A DNA stretch of 64,000 bases. It comes from Alteromonas sp. IB21. GTDB lineage: Bacteria; Pseudomonadota; Gammaproteobacteria; Enterobacterales; Alteromonadaceae. Shown here piece after piece: positions 17,954-27,298 of this stretch. The number at the start of each line of letters is the position of its first letter. Position 1 is the first letter of the stretch. The position numbers and the translations under genes are program-made. Where the stretch lies: positions 1 through 64,000 of the forward strand of contig NZ_JAEFCD010000008.1 of assembly GCF_016405965.1 (NCBI RefSeq), written 5' to 3'. The notes under the pieces were generated by a model, which ran no database searches, was not told where the DNA came from, and saw nothing but the letters and a program-made list of their open reading frames with translations.

Positions 17954-18757
17954 CTAGCAATTCCATTTCGTTAGCGTATCTTTGATAAAAGCGGCAACCC
18001 TCTCTGGGTGCTCCAAAGGAAACATATGCCCGCCATCTAGAACAACGTGTTCTATATCATTGTGCTTTATCAATCGAGAAACCATTTCTGGCTTGCATAC
18101 CCTACTCTTGCTTCCGGTAGCTAAAATAGCCGGGCACTTCAACTTCCTTTTATACTTTCCAAGATCATGCGGTATATTTTGAAACAGCGCAGCCTCAACG
18201 TCAGCGCGAAAGGTCAGTGATATGGCGTCACCTTTTACTGCGGTAACCGACTTAACATAGTCCCTTACACACCGCCTATCCATGTCTTTAAATAGGGCTT
18301 TACTGTGAAAATACGACTCCATATCAGTGCTTTTTGGCCACCGCGTTTTGCGTGTTTGTGCAAGCTTGGCAGGCGTCAACTTATTGATAAGCGGTGTATG
18401 CTTTGCAACTCTAAAGAAGTAACTTAGCGGGCCAACCACCAAAGGTGGGTCAAACAAGATTATCCCTCTAAATAACTCTGGTGCTTCGCAAGCCGCCATG
18501 TAAGTAATGACGGCGCCGAATGAGTGTCCTACCCCAAATACACCACGAGGGTCTTTGTTTTCTTTTTTTACGTGCTTAATGAGCTCTTGAACTTGGTTTC
18601 GCCAATTGCCGTTAACTGGCAGCGTGGGATCATGACCAAAACGCTCAACGTGCAACCGATTAAAGTTATCCGGCAGTGCGGAAAACATCGCATTATAACT
18701 TCCTGCGGGAAATCCGTTTGCATGGGCAAAGTGGAAACTTAATTCTGTTGAAGACAC
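17954..18757 (-). CDS. alpha/beta hydrolase
   Basis: About 267 residues. The alpha/beta hydrolase fold shows FAHANGFPAGSYNAMF (oxyanion region), the nucleophile elbow GVGHSFGAVITY, and a C-terminal LDGGHMFPLEHPERV with the catalytic histidine; the acid is probably in the CKPEM/ATGSKSR region. The substrate cannot be told. GTG at 18757 is preferred because GGGAG lies 6 bases before it; a TTG at 18772 is an alternative. It is downstream of, and in the same direction as, the MFS gene at 18829, with which it may be co-transcribed. Confidence 0.8.
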   Translation of the reverse strand: MSSTELSFHFAHANGFPAGSYNAMFSALPDNFNRLHVERFGHDPTLPVNGNWRNQVQELIKHVKKENKDPRGVFGVGHSFGAVITYMAACEAPELFRGIILFDPPLVVGPLSYFFRVAKHTPLINKLTPAKLAQTRKTRWPKSTDMESYFHSKALFKDMDRRCVRDYVKSVTAVKGDAISLTFRADVEAALFQNIPHDLGKYKRKLKCPAILATGSKSRVCKPEMVSRLIKHNDIEHVVLDGGHMFPLEHPERVAAFIKDTLTKWNC

Positions 18758-18828
18758 CAAAGACTCCCTCAAATGTAGAACAAATAAGGGGCTTTAAATC
18801 AGCCCCTTAGGAGAAAGTAATGATACTA

Positions 18829-20151
18829 CTACAAGCCCCTAGCTTCTGCCATTTCCCAATCTTTTACTATTTTAGTGCTTGTCCATAGAAACACGGCAAT
18901 AGAAATGGCATAGGGTATCACTAAATAGATAAGTGCCTGTCTAAGCGCTTCTGTTTCGCCCAAAGAAGGCACTAAAGCTTGGCTAATGATACCTGTTAAT
19001 GTAGGTCCGCCGCCCAATGCAATTATGTTCAGCACAAAGAAAAAGAGTGCAGTAGACATCGCCCTTACATTTAGTGGTGCAAGGGTTTGCGCCATAGCGA
19101 AACTAGGGCCTAAATAAGAACCACTGGTGAATAAAAGTAGCGCCATTAGTGCAACTGACATCCATAAATCTTGCACCTGAAGCGATATATAAAATGCCGG
19201 AACGCCAATTATCAAGGCTATAGCAGGAAGCAGCGCATACGCTTTTTTGTTGTGCTTACCCCAGCGGTCTGCAATGTAGCCACCTAACCATACACCAAGG
19301 GCATAAGCGGTGCCGTTGATGATACCAAACACGATAAGCAACTGCGTAATATCCAACCCTGCGAAGGCGCGAACGTAATAATCGATGACCCACGTGGAAA
19401 TGGCATAATTTCCAAAAGAGCCAAATGAAATGCCCAGTGCCATTCCCCACCAAGTAGGTATTCTAAGCAAGGTTTTTAACGACGACTTCACGCTTGGTTT
19501 ATTGGCCGCATCTCCACCAGGGGCAGATGCTGTTCTAGAAGGCTCCTTTACCGTAAATTTTAGTAATATTGCAAGAATGACCCCAGGTATACCGACACTG
19601 TACATGACGGTACGCCAGTCAGCTGAGCCACCTTGCAAAAAGAAGGCAGAGGCAAAAAATGCCAACATAACGCCAAACGGTATACCTAACGAGTAGATAG
19701 CGAGTGCACCGGCCCTTTTTTCTTTAGGAAATAGGTCTGAAATGATGCTGTGCGACGGTGGACTCCCTCCCGCCTCTCCAATACCTACACCAATTCGTGC
19801 GATGGCAAGCTGCATATAGTTAGCTGCCAAGCCCGAAGCTGCGGTAAACCCGCTCCACAGCGTAAGCGAAATTGCAATAATGTTAACGCGGCTATAACGG
19901 TCAGCAAGCCACGCAATGGGGATACCCATTACCGTATAGAGAAGAGCAAAATAGATGCCCTTTAGCCACCCCAACTGGGCATCATCCAAACCTAAGTCTG
20001 CTTTAATGAACGGGGAAAGGATGCCAATAATCTGTCTATCGATAAAGTTAAACGCGTAGACCAGGGTCAATATGAATAAAACGTAGTTCCGGTAACTTCT
20101 AGATACCCCAGCTTCTGCAGCAGGAACACCTTCAACATGAGTATGGGCCAT
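18829..20151 (-). CDS. spinster-type MFS transporter
   Basis: A 440-residue major facilitator with twelve predicted spans. YVLFILTLVYAFNFIDRQIIGILSPFIKADLGL and the loop 2-3 motif AWLADRYSRVNII resemble the Spns/hexuronate-type branch common in marine proteobacteria; the second-half motif GGYIADRWGK is also present. The substrate is unknown. The ATG at 20151 is preceded by AAGGA at good spacing; an upstream ATG at 20190 adds 13 residues without support. Divergent from the thioesterase gene at 20322. Confidence 0.85.
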   Translation of the reverse strand: MAHTHVEGVPAAEAGVSRSYRNYVLFILTLVYAFNFIDRQIIGILSPFIKADLGLDDAQLGWLKGIYFALLYTVMGIPIAWLADRYSRVNIIAISLTLWSGFTAASGLAANYMQLAIARIGVGIGEAGGSPPSHSIISDLFPKEKRAGALAIYSLGIPFGVMLAFFASAFFLQGGSADWRTVMYSVGIPGVILAILLKFTVKEPSRTASAPGGDAANKPSVKSSLKTLLRIPTWWGMALGISFGSFGNYAISTWVIDYYVRAFAGLDITQLLIVFGIINGTAYALGVWLGGYIADRWGKHNKKAYALLPAIALIIGVPAFYISLQVQDLWMSVALMALLLFTSGSYLGPSFAMAQTLAPLNVRAMSTALFFFVLNIIALGGGPTLTGIISQALVPSLGETEALRQALIYLVIPYAISIAVFLWTSTKIVKDWEMAEARGL

Positions 20152-20321
20152 AACAGTCCTTTTAAGTGACGATATGTCCAGTCTACGCATCAGGTAAAAA
20201 AATAGACAACTAATTGTTACTTATTTGTAAACATAACGAAAATTACTAAGTCAGGCTTTCCGTCAGACAGCGCTTAGGGTACGATTATATCTATACAACT
20301 CATCAGACCAGACAAGTAAGC

Positions 20322-21137
20322 ATGACAGTAGACGAATTGCTCAATATTCCCCAATTATCACAGACATCAGACAATACATGGCGCGTCGATGGTCTCATTA
20401 TTCCGAAAACATGGGGGCAAGGCCGCACCGCATTTGGCGGTATTTCTGCGGGTATGCTTTATACAGCGGTAAAGCAGCAAGTCACTGATAATCGAGTATT
20501 GCGCTCTTTCACCACTAATTTTGTTGGGCCCTTGTCGTTAGAAACACCCTTTTCTATAGAAGTCACTTTGCTTAGAACGGGTAAAAACGTTTCTCAATTC
20601 ACCGCTCACGCGATGCAAGAAGGTAAAAGCTGTGTTTTTTCTCAGGCGTGTTTTGGTGTGGCCAGGGAATCTGGCATTCGCGTCGAAAATACCGAGAAAC
20701 ATGACTTACCTCTTCCCACTAAAGCTAAATTTATTCCACAAATTCCAAAGATTACACCTAAATTTTTGCGTTACTTCGATTTAGCCATTGAGGATGGCGG
20801 CATTCCTTTCACTCGCAGGAAGACCAGCCACTACGATGGATTTATGCGTTTTAAACACGCTCCAGAAGCCATTACTGATGCCCACATTATCACCATGATT
20901 GACGCGTGGCCGCCGACCCTTCTGCAGATGATGAAGTTACCTGCGCCAGCCAGCACGGTAAGTTGGAATTTAGAATTTATTCATCCTCACAAACCTGTAA
21001 GCCCGACGGACTGGTTTGGCTATAAGGCGCGAACTCGACAGGCGGCTGACGGATATGGACACACTGAGGCGACGATTTGGGACAAGGACAACGAAGTCAT
21101 TGCCATAAGCAGACAGACCGTAGCTGTATTCGATTAA
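20322..21137 (+). CDS. acyl-CoA thioesterase family protein (double hot-dog)
   Basis: A 271-residue protein resembling TesB-like/4HBT_3 thioesterases with two hot-dog folds. The first shows GQGRTAFGGISAGMLYTAV (active-site region after the TWGQGRTAFGG turn) and RSFTTNFVGPLSLETPFSIEVTLLRTGKNVSQF; the second includes AWPPTLLQMMKLPAPASTVSWNLEFIHP and ATIWDKDNEVIAISRQTVAV. It probably hydrolyses acyl-CoA in the cytoplasm; chain length is unknown. Start ATG 20322. It is followed by a strong hairpin shared with the convergent HDOD gene. Confidence 0.82.
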   Translation: MTVDELLNIPQLSQTSDNTWRVDGLIIPKTWGQGRTAFGGISAGMLYTAVKQQVTDNRVLRSFTTNFVGPLSLETPFSIEVTLLRTGKNVSQFTAHAMQEGKSCVFSQACFGVARESGIRVENTEKHDLPLPTKAKFIPQIPKITPKFLRYFDLAIEDGGIPFTRRKTSHYDGFMRFKHAPEAITDAHIITMIDAWPPTLLQMMKLPAPASTVSWNLEFIHPHKPVSPTDWFGYKARTRQAADGYGHTEATIWDKDNEVIAISRQTVAVFD

Positions 21138-21151
21138 CAGCTACGCACTTC

Positions 21152-21176
21152 CTTGAAGCGCAAGGTGCGCTTCAAG
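21152..21176. terminator. bidirectional terminator, thioesterase and HDOD genes
   Basis: Perfect 11-bp stem CTTGAAGCGCA (21152-21162) / TGCGCTTCAAG (21166-21176) with loop AGG, squeezed between the two convergent stop codons. Confidence 0.75.
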
Positions 21177-22022
21177 TTAATACAACATAAACGCGTTAGG
21201 ATTAAACAAAGATATAACTGAAATACACTGTAAATTAGTAATATCTAATGCGTCTTCTAAATCTTCTCGGTTTAATGACAGCGCTTCATGCTGTTCAGGC
21301 TTCAGATTGTGATAGCTTGGATAAATCTCAGGGTTAACGTTATCGAGCGCTAAGACGTAAGAAAGCTGTAAGATCTTATCTTCAATCCCCGTCGCGTTCT
21401 CTTCACCCTTATGAATGTTAGCAATAGGCGTATGTATAGAGCTAGGAATGCCCCACTTCTCTATGAGCTTTGCAGACAGCTCAGCATAAGTAAAACCAAG
21501 AACACCGAACTGCAGTTCAGCTGGACTCACACGAGTGTTAAAGGCCTGACATCGTGTTGCTGACTCCGGTAGTAACGAAACCGTTACCAACTCGCCAATG
21601 TTATGCAGCAAACCAGCGACAAAAAGCCGTTCGGGCTCGCGAATATTGCGCATATCTGCAAAATATTTAGCTAAGAGACCGCACGACACACTCTGTTCCC
21701 AGAATTTGTCTAAATCAATTAACTGACCGTCGATATCGCTAAACGCCTGACTTACGCCATAGGCAAGCGCAAGGTCATAAGTGGAGCGCGTGCCCACAAC
21801 TTGAATCGCTCGCGACACAGTATCTATTTTATTTGGAAATCGATATAACGCAGAGTTTGCAACCCGTAACAATTGGGTCGCTAGCGAAGGGTCGAAAGCG
21901 ATAATATCGCCGATATCATCAATACTTGAAGCTTCGTCGTCCATACAAGCTTTAAGTCGGGTAACCGAGTCTGGTAAAACGAAGAGATTTTCCGCTTTCG
22001 AAACTAGTTCTTCTAAATTCAT
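21177..22022 (-). CDS. HDOD domain signalling protein
   Basis: A 281-residue HDOD protein, a degenerate relative of HD phosphohydrolases used in bacterial signalling. The domain covers about residues 10-215 (VLPDSVTRLKACMDDEASSIDDIGDIIAFDPSLATQLLRVANSALYRFPNKIDTVSRAIQ pattern; FVAGLLHNIGELV). The HD metal pair is replaced (LLHNIGEL), so no phosphodiesterase activity is expected. There is no second signalling domain. ATG at 22022. Function is probably regulation of motility, secretion or the stress response by protein binding; that is not shown by sequence. Confidence 0.88.
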   Translation of the reverse strand: MNLEELVSKAENLFVLPDSVTRLKACMDDEASSIDDIGDIIAFDPSLATQLLRVANSALYRFPNKIDTVSRAIQVVGTRSTYDLALAYGVSQAFSDIDGQLIDLDKFWEQSVSCGLLAKYFADMRNIREPERLFVAGLLHNIGELVTVSLLPESATRCQAFNTRVSPAELQFGVLGFTYAELSAKLIEKWGIPSSIHTPIANIHKGEENATGIEDKILQLSYVLALDNVNPEIYPSYHNLKPEQHEALSLNREDLEDALDITNLQCISVISLFNPNAFMLY

Positions 22023-22496
22023 TCGTGCACTCTCATTAATGCCGCCGTTGTCAATGTAGCGTTCAAGGCACCTCCATTCGCCTTCTCATTTGTAGGTATA
22101 GGCTTAAAAAACGGGTTGGTCAACAACAACTCTCTAGTAAAAAAGTATGATTTCTATAGATATCATAACGTTACTAAAACTCTATATTATTCGTAATGTG
22201 AGTATCTTTAACGCTTTGTCTCGAACTGTAAGCAAAGTTCTACCCGATTAGGCGTCGCCATCGACCGATATCAACACTATTTCTTTAAGTACCGTATTAT
22301 AACTTGTCGTTCTAAATTCCATACCCATAATTGTAAAACAAAGAAAAACTTAGGGTAATTACCTAAAAGAATTAGATTTTCTAGGGCGTGTAGTCTTGTT
22401 CACTATCCCTGTTAGAATAGAAAATTGTGCTAGCATGTGCACAATCGCAGCTATGTCGCTTCGACATTAATTCTAATAAAGTTAAAAATCACTATC
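22023..22496. other. 474-base divergent intergenic region
   Basis: Separates the HDOD gene from the glycosyltransferase. No gene or repeat core was found. A 10-bp palindrome GGTAATTACC lies at 22354-22363 and may be an operator, though this could be chance. The region is AT-rich and likely holds both promoters. Confidence 0.4.
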
Positions 22497-23768
22497 ATGT
22501 TAAATGTTGTAATTATTGGCTACGTGTGGCCTGAGCCAAATTCATCGGCAGCGGGCCAGAATATGCAATCGATTATTACCCGCTGTGTGGCCAATAAATT
22601 CAATGTGTCATTCCTAACTGCTGCATCTGAAAGTGAGCATAAATCAGACTTAGCGACGTTTGGTGTAGATTCCTATCCAATTGCACTAAATTGCACTTCA
22701 TTCAACGTGTTAATTGAGAAATTAAAGCCTGATGTTGTTATTTTCGACCGATATATGACGGAAGAACAGTTTTCTTGGCGGGTGAAAGAAAGCTGTCCCG
22801 ATGCGGTACGTATTTTAAATACCGAAGATTTACATAGCCTTCGCCAGGCAAGGCATAACGCCGTTAAACAAAGCGGCGATGCTAAAGATGCAGAGTTAAA
22901 TAGCGAACTCGCGCAAAGAGAAATAGCAGCCATACTACGAAGTGATCTTACACTGATTATTTCTGAGCCGGAAATGGCACTTCTTACGGAATATTATGGT
23001 GTGCCAAAGACACAGCTTCATTACCATCCTCTGGTTATAGGGGAATCGCCATCATATTCAGCGCCCTTTGAAGCGCGATCGCATTTTGTCCATATCGGAA
23101 ATTTCCGCCATGCACCAAACTGGGACGCAGTTCTGCAACTTAAACAGAATATCTGGCCCGCCATTAAAAAAGCACTTCCCCATGCAGAGCTTCACATTTA
23201 CGGAGCCTATCCCCCTAAAAAGGCGACTCAGCTTCACAATGATAAACAAGGTTTCTTAGTAAAAGGTTGGGCAGAAGATGTTACGTCTTTAATGGCTGGC
23301 GCAAAACTCTTGATTGCCCCCTTGCGCTTTGGCGCAGGCATCAAAGGCAAATTACTCGACGCAATGCGTTGCTCCACGCCATCGATTACTACTTGGGTAG
23401 GTGCAGAAGGAATTATCCCTTCAGGCAAAAGTGAGGATGATAAAGGCAGACAGCAGCCTGATGTATGGCCAGGCGCGCTGTGTAGTACCGATATCTCAAA
23501 ACCAGAGGTTATTGAGGATTACGTTAATCAAGCTGTGTCGCTTTACACCAACAAGGACATCTGGGAATCAGCAAGCCTTCAAGCAAAGAGAGTGCTCGAC
23601 ATGTTTAGCGCTAAGCAGCCCGATATGTTATTAACAGATAAAATAATAAGCTTGAAAAACGATATCGAGGCACACAGAAAATCCTTGTTTATGCAAAGTC
23701 TACTATGGCATCAGACATTAAGCGCCAGTAAGTACATGAGTCAGTGGATAGAAGCGAAGAACAGATAA
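22497..23768 (+). CDS. glycosyltransferase, GT4-like
   Basis: A 423-residue protein with a GT-B layout. N-terminal strand VVIIGYVWPEPNSSAAGQNMQSII suits an acceptor-binding Rossmann half; the C-terminal half has FVHIGNFRHAPNWDAVLQL, LHIYGAYPPKK, FLVKGWAEDVTSLMAGAKLLIAPLRFGAGIKGKLLDAM, matching the nucleotide-sugar region of family 4 glycosyltransferases. Donor and acceptor are unknown and no cell-surface cluster surrounds it. I chose ATG 22497, where the Rossmann strand begins; the frame extends to 22437, and no clear ribosome site marks either. It converges on the sufE-like gene. Confidence 0.78.
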   Translation: MLNVVIIGYVWPEPNSSAAGQNMQSIITRCVANKFNVSFLTAASESEHKSDLATFGVDSYPIALNCTSFNVLIEKLKPDVVIFDRYMTEEQFSWRVKESCPDAVRILNTEDLHSLRQARHNAVKQSGDAKDAELNSELAQREIAAILRSDLTLIISEPEMALLTEYYGVPKTQLHYHPLVIGESPSYSAPFEARSHFVHIGNFRHAPNWDAVLQLKQNIWPAIKKALPHAELHIYGAYPPKKATQLHNDKQGFLVKGWAEDVTSLMAGAKLLIAPLRFGAGIKGKLLDAMRCSTPSITTWVGAEGIIPSGKSEDDKGRQQPDVWPGALCSTDISKPEVIEDYVNQAVSLYTNKDIWESASLQAKRVLDMFSAKQPDMLLTDKIISLKNDIEAHRKSLFMQSLLWHQTLSASKYMSQWIEAKNR

Positions 23769-23787
23769 GGAAGTATAAGCTTATTCA

Positions 23788-24180
23788 CTACAGGGCTTTC
23801 AGTTTAGCTATTACCGACTTTATTCCATTTCCACGAGATTGGCTTAAGTAACGCTCTAACTGACAGCGAGATAAATACTGTTCATAATCAAAATTTCTGC
23901 GCTGCTGCTTGGTCAAAGCATTCGCTTTTTCCAGTAACACCGCAAGCACACCGCGAATTACCTTACTTGGAGAGTAAGCCATAACGCTTACTTCGGTTTG
24001 AGAAAAAGCAATCCATACTGGGCTTTCACATCCTTCAACCGCATTTTTTTCGTTTCTCGCATCTTCTGGCAATGGCGCTAGCGCTTTACCCGATAACATC
24101 AGTGTTCGAGTGAAGTCATCCCAGCCCTTCGCATCAGCGAGCGATTGTGCAAGAGGTAATAGCGTATCTACAGAAGTCAT
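23788..24180 (-). CDS. SufE/CsdE-family cysteine desulfurase partner
   Basis: A 130-residue SufE-fold protein that accepts sulfur from a cysteine desulfurase. The active cysteine is Cys51 in VEGCESPVWIA, the family hallmark; VIRGVLAVLLEKANALT and SRGNGIKSVIAKLKAL at the C-terminus are also typical. No desulfurase or Fe-S scaffold gene is nearby, so CsdE versus SufE cannot be decided. It lies 11 bases after the DUF2750-like gene and is probably co-transcribed with it. Confidence 0.88.
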   Translation of the reverse strand: MTSVDTLLPLAQSLADAKGWDDFTRTLMLSGKALAPLPEDARNEKNAVEGCESPVWIAFSQTEVSVMAYSPSKVIRGVLAVLLEKANALTKQQRRNFDYEQYLSRCQLERYLSQSRGNGIKSVIAKLKAL

Positions 24181-24191
24181 AAAAAACCGAA

Positions 24192-24587
24192 TTAATCGAC
24201 GTTTAATTCCGCGGCCAGGTCTTCAGCGGTCATCACCAAATTTTCAACATCGCTTGTGGTTGGAAACATAACAAGCTCAACACCATTTTTCTCCAAACCG
24301 GGTAGCCATGTTTGCTTAAACTCGTCCAGAGCGATATTGACACATTGACCGACTATGTCGTTCATACTCACAAACTTCTGCGTCAAATCCTTATGTGGAA
24401 AAACGGGTAATTGCACGTTTCCCCCCCCTTCGAACATCACAAATCCCTCGGTGCCTTGCACCAGCCAGATTTCATTCGTCTTAGCGATATAACTCACCAC
24501 TAGCTCTTGTCGTTCTTCAGCACTTAGCTTCAACGCTTGTTCGATGACAGCATCACTTAACTTGTCTGCAATGGTTTCTGGAAACAC
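24192..24587 (-). CDS. DUF2750-like protein
   Basis: A 131-residue soluble protein without catalytic motifs. The pattern IAKTNEIWLVQGTEGFVMFEGGG followed by LPVFPHKDLTQKFV and a C-terminal acidic stretch resembles DUF2750 proteins, recalled from memory. Start GTG 24587 is preceded by a TAGG site. It is the likely first gene of a two-gene transcript with the sufE-like gene. The function is unknown. Confidence 0.6.
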   Translation of the reverse strand: MFPETIADKLSDAVIEQALKLSAEERQELVVSYIAKTNEIWLVQGTEGFVMFEGGGNVQLPVFPHKDLTQKFVSMNDIVGQCVNIALDEFKQTWLPGLEKNGVELVMFPTTSDVENLVMTAEDLAAELNVD

Positions 24588-24689
24588 GTGTTTTTACCTA
24601 TCTTTAAATTTGCCGCAAGTATACCCGCACCATGATTAGGTGCAATGCAATAAACGCGAAAAAATCCCGCACGCTCTACCCTTTGTAAA

Positions 24690-24735
24690 GACACCCATGA
24701 TAAAGTCATTGAACAACGTTTTACAAAGACACCCA
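24690..24735. repeat. two TGGGTGTC-type repeat copies
   Basis: GACACCCA at 24690-24697 and 24728-24735, both in the same orientation and preceded by TTGTAAA and TTACAAA, 38 bases apart. They lie in the region between the divergent DUF2750-like and heme oxygenase genes. A perfect GTAACGTTAC palindrome at 24764-24773 lies between them and the heme oxygenase start. Confidence 0.8.
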
Positions 24736-24821
24736 CGATTACCATGTAAGAAAGACATACAAAGTAACGTTACATAAAATCAATGACACAACTGCCAATA
24801 CAACGCGAAGAACAGTAAGCC

Positions 24822-25541
24822 ATGCGAAATCTTTTCCCTGCTCTTAAGCAAGACACCCAAGCAAGCCATACTGCTTTAGAAAATACGTTCCCCTTTTCGA
24901 TTTATCACCACAAACACCGGTTTAATAAGACAGCGTATTGCGCGGTACTTTCAATTATGAAGGAATTTCATCAAACGTCCGCTGATGTAATAAAGCAAGC
25001 AAGAGATACAGATGTAACGCTAGCTCAAATAGTCACGATGATTGACAGCAAGACGGTGTTGACGGCTATTAGCGAAGATATCCATACGCTAGAAGCAAAA
25101 AGCCAACTATTAAGTGAAACACATGACGCGCTTTACATAGACACCCACCCGCTTTACATAGACACCCATGCCAATTACAAAGACACCCACGTTAATTCAA
25201 GTTTTTCACCTACCTTTAATTCGCCAACAACCTCTGCGATAGCTGCCATCTACGTTTGGCTCGGCTCATCCATGGGGGCAAATATCATTGCAAGAAGATT
25301 AAACGAAATGGAGCAAGCTATTCCTACTCATTACTATCAAGCCATGTCCGAATGTGCGAAATCGTGGGTGTCTTTCAAACAAAATGTCGATGCATTCCTG
25401 CCAGAACTGGCTCTCAATAATGAAAACGTTGTGGATGATATCGTGCAGGATGCTAACGCTTGGTTCGAATACTTAATTAATTTAGGCGTGCAGTTTCAAG
25501 CAAAGCCTTCTTCAAACAATGTTAGAGTTGATCCGCTTTAG
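24822..25541 (+). CDS. biliverdin-producing heme oxygenase with repeat-encoded insert
   Basis: A 239-residue heme oxygenase family protein that opens heme to biliverdin, CO and iron. The N-terminal LKQDTQASHTALENTFPF gives the proximal heme ligand candidate His16, and AAIYVWLGSSMGANIIARRL (about 141-160) is the distal helix. No phytochrome gene is adjacent, so a role in iron use or a distant photoreceptor is open. Between helices lies an insert (about residues 100-130) with three DTH units (107-109, 114-116, 121-123) seven residues apart, encoded by GACACCCA copies, so it should be a surface loop. Two further copies fall at 24852 (KQDTQ) and 25365. Start ATG 24822. Confidence 0.85.
   Translation: MRNLFPALKQDTQASHTALENTFPFSIYHHKHRFNKTAYCAVLSIMKEFHQTSADVIKQARDTDVTLAQIVTMIDSKTVLTAISEDIHTLEAKSQLLSETHDALYIDTHPLYIDTHANYKDTHVNSSFSPTFNSPTTSAIAAIYVWLGSSMGANIIARRLNEMEQAIPTHYYQAMSECAKSWVSFKQNVDAFLPELALNNENVVDDIVQDANAWFEYLINLGVQFQAKPSSNNVRVDPL
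25140..25189. repeat. three repeat cores in 21-base spacing inside the heme oxygenase gene
   Basis: GACACCCA at 25140-25147, 25161-25168 and 25182-25189, exactly 21 bases apart, so the reading frame is kept and each encodes DTH. The last copy lies in a 17-base string identical to one between liuA and liuB (7411-7427), which shows that the repeat, not protein selection, explains the similarity. Confidence 0.9.
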
Positions 25542-25714
25542 CGGATACCTCTACCTAACAAGCTTTGCTTTTTAAACCCCTCTCTGACGAAAGCTATAAA
25601 TAAACTTAATCTATACAATCTGCTGGATACATTAAGATATGAGTGTCTGGGCATTAAGGACTTCCTGGCTTTCTGGTAAACTCACATCAACTTGAAACAA
25701 CCGACAAACGAAAC

Positions 25715-26524
25715 ATGAAAGTAATTTCTTTTAACATAAACGGTATCCGCGCGCGACTGCACCAGCTTCAAGCACTTATAGATGCCCATCAACCAGATGT
25801 CATCGGCTTACAAGAGATTAAGGTTCATAACGAACAATTCCCGGTAGATGCCGTTGAAGCGATGGGCTACAAGGTTTATTTTCACGGGCAGAAAAGCCAT
25901 TACGGCGTTGCGTTTTTGGTAAAGAAAACACCAATTTCTGTGTCAATGGGTTTTCCTACTGACGACGATGAGGCTCAACGTCGCATGATCATCCTAAAAA
26001 CCACGGATGATGCGGGAGACCCCGTTACCATACTGAATGGCTATTTCCCTCAGGGCGAAAACGAAAAACACGAGACGAAATACCCCGCAAAGCGTAAGTT
26101 TTATAAAGACTTAATGACTTATTTAAACGATAACCACACGCCCGATGAAAAAATTATTGTTATGGGCGACGTCAACATTTCTCATACCGACCTAGATATT
26201 GGTATTGGCGAAGACAATCGCAAACGCTGGTTAAGAACAGGTAAATGTAGTTTCTTACCCGAAGAGCGTGAATGGCTGAATACGGTTATAAACTGGGGTT
26301 TTGAAGATAGTTTTCGCTCACTAAACCCAGAAACCAATGATCGGTTTTCTTGGTTTGACTATCGTTCAAAAGGGTTTGACGACAACCGAGGTCTTCGAAT
26401 CGACCTAATTTTGGCTTCAAAACCCTTACATGCAAATCTCAGTGATGCTGGGATTGATTACGAACTCAGAGGCATTGAAAAGCCCTCTGATCACGCACCT
26501 ATCTGGGCTGATTATAAAAACTAG
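25715..26524 (+). CDS. xthA: exodeoxyribonuclease III
   Basis: Class II AP endonuclease and 3'-5' exonuclease of base excision repair, 269 residues. Family motifs: [14 protein letters not shown] with the metal-binding asparagine, [12 protein letters not shown] with the metal-binding glutamate, [14 protein letters not shown] with the catalytic Asp/Asn, and [10 protein letters not shown] with the general-base Asp-His pair. Start ATG 25715. The downstream membrane protein gene is 41 bases away and may share the transcript. Confidence 0.95.
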   Translation: MKVISFNINGIRARLHQLQALIDAHQPDVIGLQEIKVHNEQFPVDAVEAMGYKVYFHGQKSHYGVAFLVKKTPISVSMGFPTDDDEAQRRMIILKTTDDAGDPVTILNGYFPQGENEKHETKYPAKRKFYKDLMTYLNDNHTPDEKIIVMGDVNISHTDLDIGIGEDNRKRWLRTGKCSFLPEEREWLNTVINWGFEDSFRSLNPETNDRFSWFDYRSKGFDDNRGLRIDLILASKPLHANLSDAGIDYELRGIEKPSDHAPIWADYKN

Positions 26525-26565
26525 GTGCCAGAAAAACGCGTGATAGCCACAGCCGAGGAGTAAAT

Positions 26566-27207
26566 GTGAGTACACTACAAGTCTTAGCTTTTTTAGTTTA
26601 TGGCGCTTTTTTGTTGGGCGCTTTTAAACAAATCGACTTCGCTCACTTTGTCAAAAATAAAGATCAGCAACATCTCATTTTTGGTACTGCAGCTTCTTTG
26701 TTTGTGCTGTGGCTTTTTAAAGCGGGTATTTACGAAGGCTTAGATGTGCATTTTCTGGGCCTGTCGGTACTTACGCTAATGCTAGGTTTTCGTAACGCAA
26801 TTATTGCGTCTTTTATTGCGTTACTCGGTGCAAGCGCAATTGGGTACGGTGCTTGGGAGAATTTCGGTGTCAACGGGTTACTCGGTACTGTGCTTCCCAT
26901 AGGTATCACATACCTCTTTTATATGTTGTCTTTCCATCGCATACCGCGGCAGCTGTTTGTTTATATATTCGTTTGCGCTTTCTTCCCCGCAGCACTTTCC
27001 ATAGCGTTAAAAACCCTCGCCCTGGGCACTTTTTATTACGCAGAAGGGGTGTATTCTTGGGATATTGTCTTTGACAATTATATTTTGCTTGTGCCCCTTT
27101 TGGTTTTCCCTGAAGCATTACTTAATGGCATGGCGATAACCATATTGGTAATCTACCAACCGACCTGGGTTTACACCTTTCACGATAAATTCTATCTCGA
27201 TAACTAG
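26566..27207 (+). CDS. CbiM-like membrane protein (ECF-type permease family)
   Basis: A 213-residue protein with about six membrane spans. The alternation of long hydrophobic stretches and the C-terminal FPEALLNGMAITILVIYQPTWVYTF resemble the energy-coupling-factor ABC transporter permease/CbiM group found alone in many gammaproteobacteria, where the substrate is unknown. Start GTG 26566 follows GAGGAG at good spacing; an overlapping ATG is out of frame. No ATPase partner is adjacent. The assignment is from pattern resemblance only. Confidence 0.6.
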   Translation: MSTLQVLAFLVYGAFLLGAFKQIDFAHFVKNKDQQHLIFGTAASLFVLWLFKAGIYEGLDVHFLGLSVLTLMLGFRNAIIASFIALLGASAIGYGAWENFGVNGLLGTVLPIGITYLFYMLSFHRIPRQLFVYIFVCAFFPAALSIALKTLALGTFYYAEGVYSWDIVFDNYILLVPLLVFPEALLNGMAITILVIYQPTWVYTFHDKFYLDN

Positions 27208-27298
27208 AGCGAGTTAATATAATCAATTCGACTAATAGTTAATAAAGCTTTTCTAATTTTCATCTATTCTTATCTTATTGAGGAGAAGGTAGGCAAAT

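Noticed and set aside
22354-22363. GGTAATTACC palindrome as an operator
   Set aside because: Only 10 bp, expected by chance in AT-rich DNA of this length; kept as a note but not a finding.
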